A DNA stretch of 64,000 nucleotides. Source: Polyangiaceae bacterium. GTDB lineage: Bacteria > Myxococcota_A > Polyangia > Polyangiales > Polyangiaceae. The DNA lies in contig JAHBVY010000001.1 in NCBI GenBank assembly GCA_019637265.1, positions 1,798,001 to 1,862,000 of the forward strand. Reading direction: 5' to 3'. Both the position numbers and the translations under genes were made by a program. The notes below the pieces were generated by a model. It was not told the origin of the DNA, searched no databases, and saw nothing but the letters and a program-made list of their open reading frames with translations. Shown here one piece after another: positions 59,999 through 64,000 of this stretch (the stretch's first letter is position 1; the number at the start of each line of letters is the position of its first letter).

Positions 59999-61210
59999 CT
60001 AGCCGCCGAGGCTCCAGGCCACCTTGCCATTTACAGGATTGAACGCGTAGAGCCCGGTCCAGTAGGACGCGATCACGTACTGCCCGTTGAACTGCAGCAT
60101 CTCGACCTTCCAGGTGCTCACGCCCGAGAGCTCCACGGCGTAGCGCTCGGCTCCAGTCGCGGCGTCGAAGCCGATCAGCATGCCCTTCTTGTCGTCCGCC
60201 AGCCGCGCGCCGAACACCACCACGGTGCCGCCGGCCGGCGCGACGGCCGACGCGAACGTCGCCTTGCGGTAGCGCGTCTCCTGAGTCCAGAGCGTTTTTC
60301 CTCCCTCCGACGCGCTGAGGGTGAGGATGGGCGTCCCGCTCTCACGCTGCGTCAACGTGTAGCGGCGCTTGCCTGACGTGATCTCCGTCTGACGGTCCGT
60401 GAGCCCGATCATCCCAGGCTCCCGCCGCCAGGGGTTGTCCGCCACCTCGCACGCGCCAGTGGCGCCCGTCGCGAGCTGGATCCCCATCGAGCTGCCGTCA
60501 CTGGTCCGCACCGACACGCAGCCGTTACCCAGGGTGGCTGACTGTGCCTCGTCACGCAGCTGAACTACCCGCTCCTGGCTCGGCGAGCGCGCCGTGATGA
60601 GCCGCGCGCTGAAGTCCCCACCGGTCACCAGGAAGTGATTGCGCCCGGCGCACAGCACCTTCGTCTTGTCGTTCCCCGTTTGACCTCGCCAGCGCACCTC
60701 ACCCGTGGCGCCATTCACGATCGTCGGGGTGTGCCTGCCGGACACCCCCCCGCTGAGGCCCACGACGTCCAGCACCGCGTCGCCGTCGGCGTCCACCAGG
60801 CAACCCCCGCTACCCCAATGCTCGTTGGCCAGCGCTGCCTTCACCCCTCCCAGGCCCGTGCCACCACCCGCGACGGCCGAAGTGGTGCTCCGAAGCAGGC
60901 TCGCGAAGAGGCCCCCGCCCATCACGGCCACTACGGCGAACATCCCCATCACCAGCGCCAAGACGCGCCCCGCGCCGCCCGTCTTCACGACGGGCATCGG
61001 CTCCGGCGGGGGGACGAAGAGCTGCGGCCGCGGAGGGAGATTCAACCCTGGCGGCGGCCGTGGCGGTGCGAACCCCTTCGCCGGAGCGCGCGTGTCGTTC
61101 GACGTGTTGCAGTAGCGACACACGATGATCCCAGGGTTCGCGCCCAGGGGCAGCGGCGCGCCGCAGTTACGGCAAGCGTGAGGCGGCATACGCGGCGCAT
61201 TATGCGCCAC
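59999..61210 (-). CDS. Zinc-ribbon membrane protein with PQQ/FG-GAP-like beta-propeller
   Basis: A 403-residue protein. The zinc ribbon is HACRNCGAPLPLGANPGIIVCRYCN, with CxxC pairs as in the next gene upstream. A Pro-rich hinge follows, then one membrane helix (VLALVMGMFAVVAVMGGGLFASLL). The C-terminal 280 residues look like a PQQ-type propeller: WGSGGCLVDADGDAVLDVVG, TIVNGATGEVRWRG, LSASEGGKTLWTQETRY, IGFDAATGAERYAVE and YAFNPVNGKVAWSLGG. GTG 61208-61210 has an SD-like GAGG seven bases upstream. An ATG at 61187-61189 aligns with the paralogue. It follows the paralogue by seven bases, so the two form an operon from a local duplication. Confidence 0.85.
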   Translation of the reverse strand: MAHNAPRMPPHACRNCGAPLPLGANPGIIVCRYCNTSNDTRAPAKGFAPPRPPPGLNLPPRPQLFVPPPEPMPVVKTGGAGRVLALVMGMFAVVAVMGGGLFASLLRSTTSAVAGGGTGLGGVKAALANEHWGSGGCLVDADGDAVLDVVGLSGGVSGRHTPTIVNGATGEVRWRGQTGNDKTKVLCAGRNHFLVTGGDFSARLITARSPSQERVVQLRDEAQSATLGNGCVSVRTSDGSSMGIQLATGATGACEVADNPWRREPGMIGLTDRQTEITSGKRRYTLTQRESGTPILTLSASEGGKTLWTQETRYRKATFASAVAPAGGTVVVFGARLADDKKGMLIGFDAATGAERYAVELSGVSTWKVEMLQFNGQYVIASYWTGLYAFNPVNGKVAWSLGG

Positions 61211-61217
61211 TTCACCC

Positions 61218-61580
61218 TCAGTGCGCCATCACCGCGACCGCGATCGCCACGATCGTCCCGATGACGCTCCCGAGCACGCCCAGCAGAGCCCCCAAGAGCG
61301 GGACGCCCAAGATCGCGAACCAGAACAACCAGACCAGCCAGCCGCCCTTGCGCGCGGACTGCTGCTGCTGCGGCGCGCTCCACGTGGGCGGCGGGCTCGG
61401 CGGCGCGAACGGCTGCGGCGGTTGCGGCGGCGCGAACCCCTGCGCGGGGACACGCGTGTCGTTCGTGGTCTTGCAGTAGCGACACACGACGACCCCAGGG
61501 TTCGTACCGAGCTCGAGCGGCGCCCCACATTGGCGGCATGCGTGGGATGGCATACGGCGCCTAGTGTGCGGCACGTTCAC
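61218..61580 (-). CDS. Small zinc-ribbon membrane protein
   Basis: A 120-residue protein. GTG 61578-61580 or ATG 61551-61553 (MPSHACRQ) are both possible starts. The zinc ribbon HACRQCGAPLELGTNPGVVVCRYC matches the downstream gene nearly residue by residue. A Pro-rich hinge (FAPPQPPQPFAPPSPPPTW) follows, then two close hydrophobic helices (GWLVWLFWFAILGVPLLGALLGV and LGSVIGTIVAIAVAVMA). It is the first gene of a pair with the propeller protein. It is probably an inner-membrane protein with the ribbon in the cytoplasm. Confidence 0.8.
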   Translation of the reverse strand: MNVPHTRRRMPSHACRQCGAPLELGTNPGVVVCRYCKTTNDTRVPAQGFAPPQPPQPFAPPSPPPTWSAPQQQQSARKGGWLVWLFWFAILGVPLLGALLGVLGSVIGTIVAIAVAVMAH

Positions 61581-61689
61581 GCGCGGAACGAGAGCTGAAA
61601 CGGATCGACATCACGGCTCGAGCCGCTCAGCGAGCGGTGTCGTCCGCCAAATCCCTACTGGTCACGATACTCCCACCGCTCGAGTGATT

Positions 61690-61728
61690 GGGTTTTGGGG
61701 TTGGGGGTTGGGGGTTGGACGGCACCGC
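61690..61728 (+). repeat. G-quadruplex-like dispersed element
   Basis: Four G-runs separated by TT or TTTT (GGGTTTTGGGG, then TTGGGGGTTGGGGG), ending in TTGGACGGCACCGC. It is the longest copy of the dispersed G-rich family and meets the usual four-run G-quadruplex pattern. It lies 110 bases upstream of the zinc-ribbon pair on the opposite strand. Confidence 0.8.
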
Positions 61729-61831
61729 GACCGCACGGCGCTGCTCGTCTTCCCCCCCGTGAGCGGCGCGACTGGGAGCCAAACAGAGGAGCGGTCGAAC
61801 CCGCGCCCACCCACTTAGTCATTTAAGCGAG

Positions 61832-63592
61832 CTATCCCCGCAGCTCACTCACCCAGGCGCGGATCCCTTGGCGCCAGATGCGGCTCACCACGAGCAACAC
61901 CAGGACCCAGGTGGCCAGGCGGCTGATGAGGCCGTGTGAGTGAGGCGTCACCGCCGCGCGGGTGTGCTCACCGCCGAGCGGGAGCCAGGCGCTCAGCGCC
62001 CAGAGCGCCGCCGCCCCGAGGACCCAAAGCGCCACCACGCCCGCCGCGCGGGCGCCGGACCGCGCCGCGAGCTCACGCAACAGCCGCAAGCGCAGCGCGG
62101 CACCCAAGATCAACACCGCGAGCACCGCGCCCGGCGGGAGCCCCTTGGCGATCGACACCGCGGCGACCGGCACTGCGGCAGGTGCGCTGACTTGCGCCAA
62201 CATCAGCAAGATCCCAACCCACAGCACGAGCAGCCCGGGCGAGCCGCGAAGCGCACCAGGGGGCATCACCTGCTCCAGGCCCGCCGCGAGCGCCAAACCA
62301 AGCACCATCCACGCCCCCTGATGGTCCACCAAGAGCGCGAGCGCCCGTTGGCTACGCGCCGTGAGGCTCGAAGGCGTGGGGCCGTTCGGCGCGACGCGCG
62401 ACGGATCGAGCGCCACCTCACCCGCGGGGCGCTCATCCCTAGCGCCATGAGCCGCCACGCCGGCGCGCGATGCGTCACCCTCACGGGTGCCCTGACCGTC
62501 AGCATCACTCACCGGCGCGCTGCCCAGCAGCGCCCCGGAGACCCACGCGAGGAGCGCCGTCGTCACCAGCGCGGCGAAGGTCAGCGGAGCGCCTAAAAAG
62601 ACCAGCGAGAGCAGCGCGAACGGGAGGCTCGAGAGCGGCGCCGCGAAGGCCCACGCGCCGAGGTCCAAAGCGCCACCACCCCGCGCACCGGAGCTCCTGG
62701 CGCGAAGCGCCCCCGCACCGAGCGCCCACGCCGCGCGCGGCGCGCCACCTGCATCGCTACGCGAGGACCAAGCGGCGCTGAGCAGCGCGCCGAGCGTCCA
62801 CGCCAAGAGCAGCGCCGGCCCCGCATCGAAGGCGAAGTGAGCGAGCCGAGCGAGCAGTGCACCTGACGATGGCTCCGCGTGATGGTGCCCGTGGGAGCCG
62901 AAGGAGCCGAGCGCGCCCACCGCCGCCCCGAGCAGCGCCGCCCCCAGATCCAACGTGCGCTCGAGGGCGCCGCGCGGCGGGCTCTGGCGTAGGTCGTGCG
63001 CCACCACGTGGAGCACCAGGCCCGCCGTGAGCCCCGCCACCCACGCCACCACTTGGTCCACCCCCGCCGTCACCCAGTGCCCCAGCACCACGCCCAGCGC
63101 CGCGCTGAGCCCGAGCCCCACCGCGCGCGCCCCCGCTTGGTATTTCCGCGCGGCACCGCCGAACGCCAGCACCACCATCGCCGCCACCGGCACGGTGTGC
63201 GCCGCCAAGGCGAGCACCACGTCGTGGTGATCGTGCCCCACGTGATCGTGCTCCGAGAGCGCCCCCATGCTGAGGCCGTCACCCACTTGGTGCACCAAGA
63301 GGCCCACGTAACCGAGCTCGAGCCCCGCGCGCTCCCCCTGACCGCGGCGGAGACGGACGCTCAGCCCCTTCACGAGCGATGGCAACAGCAACCCGACGGC
63401 GAACACCACCAGCGCTCGCACGCCGAGCGCCCCGTACGCCTCCGGGAGCAAATGAGTGAGCACCACGGCGACGGACGCGGTCAGCGCGAAGCTACGGATC
63501 GGCCCCAGCCAGAGCCCTTTCGGACCCGGCAACAGGCCGAGCGCTGCCCCGAGCGAGACAGATCCCAGCGCGGCGGCCAGCGGCACCCACAC
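61832..63592 (-). CDS. ZIP-like metal transporter fused to a permease-like domain
   Basis: A 586-residue polytopic membrane protein. The N-terminal 215 residues resemble ZIP transporters: THLLPEAYG (His47, Glu51), HQVGDGLSMGAL (His101, Asp105) at the place of the TM4 HNxxDG motif, HTVPVAAMV (His132) for the TM5 HExxHE site, and HVVAHD (195-200). A His-rich loop EHDHVGHDHHD follows TM4. The C-terminal part (about 240-586) has eight or so helices with FAFDAGPALLLAWTLGALLSA, a long charged loop, and DHQGAWMVLGLALAAGLEQVMPP. This order resembles the YraQ/ArsP-type permeases. Start GTG 63590-63592 (MWVPLAAALGSV) is tentative. It may move a divalent metal or organometal. Confidence 0.82.
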   Translation of the reverse strand: MWVPLAAALGSVSLGAALGLLPGPKGLWLGPIRSFALTASVAVVLTHLLPEAYGALGVRALVVFAVGLLLPSLVKGLSVRLRRGQGERAGLELGYVGLLVHQVGDGLSMGALSEHDHVGHDHHDVVLALAAHTVPVAAMVVLAFGGAARKYQAGARAVGLGLSAALGVVLGHWVTAGVDQVVAWVAGLTAGLVLHVVAHDLRQSPPRGALERTLDLGAALLGAAVGALGSFGSHGHHHAEPSSGALLARLAHFAFDAGPALLLAWTLGALLSAAWSSRSDAGGAPRAAWALGAGALRARSSGARGGGALDLGAWAFAAPLSSLPFALLSLVFLGAPLTFAALVTTALLAWVSGALLGSAPVSDADGQGTREGDASRAGVAAHGARDERPAGEVALDPSRVAPNGPTPSSLTARSQRALALLVDHQGAWMVLGLALAAGLEQVMPPGALRGSPGLLVLWVGILLMLAQVSAPAAVPVAAVSIAKGLPPGAVLAVLILGAALRLRLLRELAARSGARAAGVVALWVLGAAALWALSAWLPLGGEHTRAAVTPHSHGLISRLATWVLVLLVVSRIWRQGIRAWVSELRG

Positions 63593-63774
63593 GCGGTCCG
63601 GCTATCGCAAATCAGCTACAGGTTCAACACGCTCGGCGTGAAGCGTGCGCTTACTATTGCACTACTGATGCAATTGCTCCAAGGCAGCGCGCGCCACCCG
63701 CGTGAGCCCAAGGCCTCGAGCACCTGCCCCGCATTTCGCCCCTCAGCGCGGCCAGGTGCTGGCAGAATGGGGCA

Positions 63775-64000
63775 TTGCCCAGCTCCTCCGATCCGGACGA
63801 TACCCAGCCCGACGTCAGCGCGCCGGCTGACCCCGGCGCGCCCGCCGACCGAAGCCCAGCGCCGCGTCCTGCGCCTGACAAGCCGCGCGGCGCCCGCCTG
63901 CGCCTACCCATGCTGGGCCGTCACCCGCGCGACCCACCGCCGCAGGACCGCATGAAGGGGATCTCCATCGCGGCGTTCGTCCAGTGGTACGCGACCTCGG
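63775..64000 (+). CDS. Partial gene of unknown function (N-terminus only)
   Basis: The open frame from TTG 63775 to the window end codes for a Ser/Asp/Pro-rich lead (SSSDPDDTQPDVSAPAD). It continues LRLPMLGRHPRDPPPQDR and MKGISIAAFVQWYATS at an ATG (63952-63954). The Asp/Pro-rich lead reads like a true cytoplasmic N-terminus and the last segment like the first helix of a folded domain. The start could also be ATG 63910 or 63952. There is no ATG start near 63775 and no SD, so the beginning is uncertain. The rest lies outside the window. Confidence 0.5.
   Translation, partial: MPSSSDPDDTQPDVSAPADPGAPADRSPAPRPAPDKPRGARLRLPMLGRHPRDPPPQDRMKGISIAAFVQWYATS

Overview
The window is a high-GC bacterial chromosome segment with almost no spare DNA between genes. 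It most likely comes from a myxobacterium (Myxococcota, probably Polyangia). The evidence is four eukaryote-like Ser/Thr protein kinases, about eleven lipoproteins that often carry long Gly/Ser/Ala linkers (GGSGG, SSAGG, ADAAVD), a probable MYXO-CTERM-like C-terminal anchor, PEGA-type and TPR periplasmic proteins, and FG-GAP surface proteins. No phage, transposase, plasmid or CRISPR locus is visible. Two toxin-antitoxin modules and a duplicated tmRNA 3' end are the only signs of mobile DNA. The lineage is inferred from protein style, not from a marker gene.

Layout. 1-9.4 kb: the 5' part of ftsH (reverse, cut by the window edge), two small lipoproteins, argS, an ILVBL-like thiamine-diphosphate lyase, a PlsC-like acyltransferase and an aldo/keto reductase. 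9.4-20.8 kb: a surface-glycan-like group made of a glycosyltransferase fused to a CapK/PaaK-like adenylate-forming domain, a translationally coupled methyltransferase and two NAD-dependent sugar epimerases. These are interleaved with a PIN-toxin module, an FG-GAP lipoprotein, tRNA-Arg(CCU), a Cys-rich lipoprotein and an LCM-type methyltransferase. 20.9-28.6 kb: an alpha/beta-hydrolase lipoprotein, heme A synthase ctaA, a CitE/malyl-CoA-lyase-like enzyme, a HEAT-like lipoprotein, an SRPBCC protein and a lipid-kinase-like protein. 28.6-30.8 kb: a ParE-like module, tmRNA (ssrA) with a readable tag, and a zinc-ribbon membrane protein.

31-37.3 kb: two paralogous Gly-rich lipoproteins flank a nucleotidyltransferase-fold gene, followed by a Ser/Thr kinase and a divergent TPR/PEGA-like protein. 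37.4-46.3 kb: a SulP transporter, a TetR regulator paired with a kinase, a kinase coupled to a MYXO-CTERM-like Cys-rich lipoprotein, and a predicted exported pirin. 46.3-55.5 kb: a 2283-residue protein built almost entirely of TPRs, downstream of a DUF4139-type lipoprotein. 55.6-64 kb: a GNAT enzyme, an HELGH membrane protein, a kinase with a polytopic C-terminus, two tandem zinc-ribbon membrane proteins, a ZIP/permease fusion and the start of an unknown gene.

The most unusual signals are a dispersed G-rich element found at about a dozen intergenic sites, the GT2-CapK fusion, the lipoprotein/NTase/lipoprotein array, the giant TPR protein, the ZIP-permease fusion and the duplicated tmRNA end. 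All functional calls come from motif reading alone. No database search was run.
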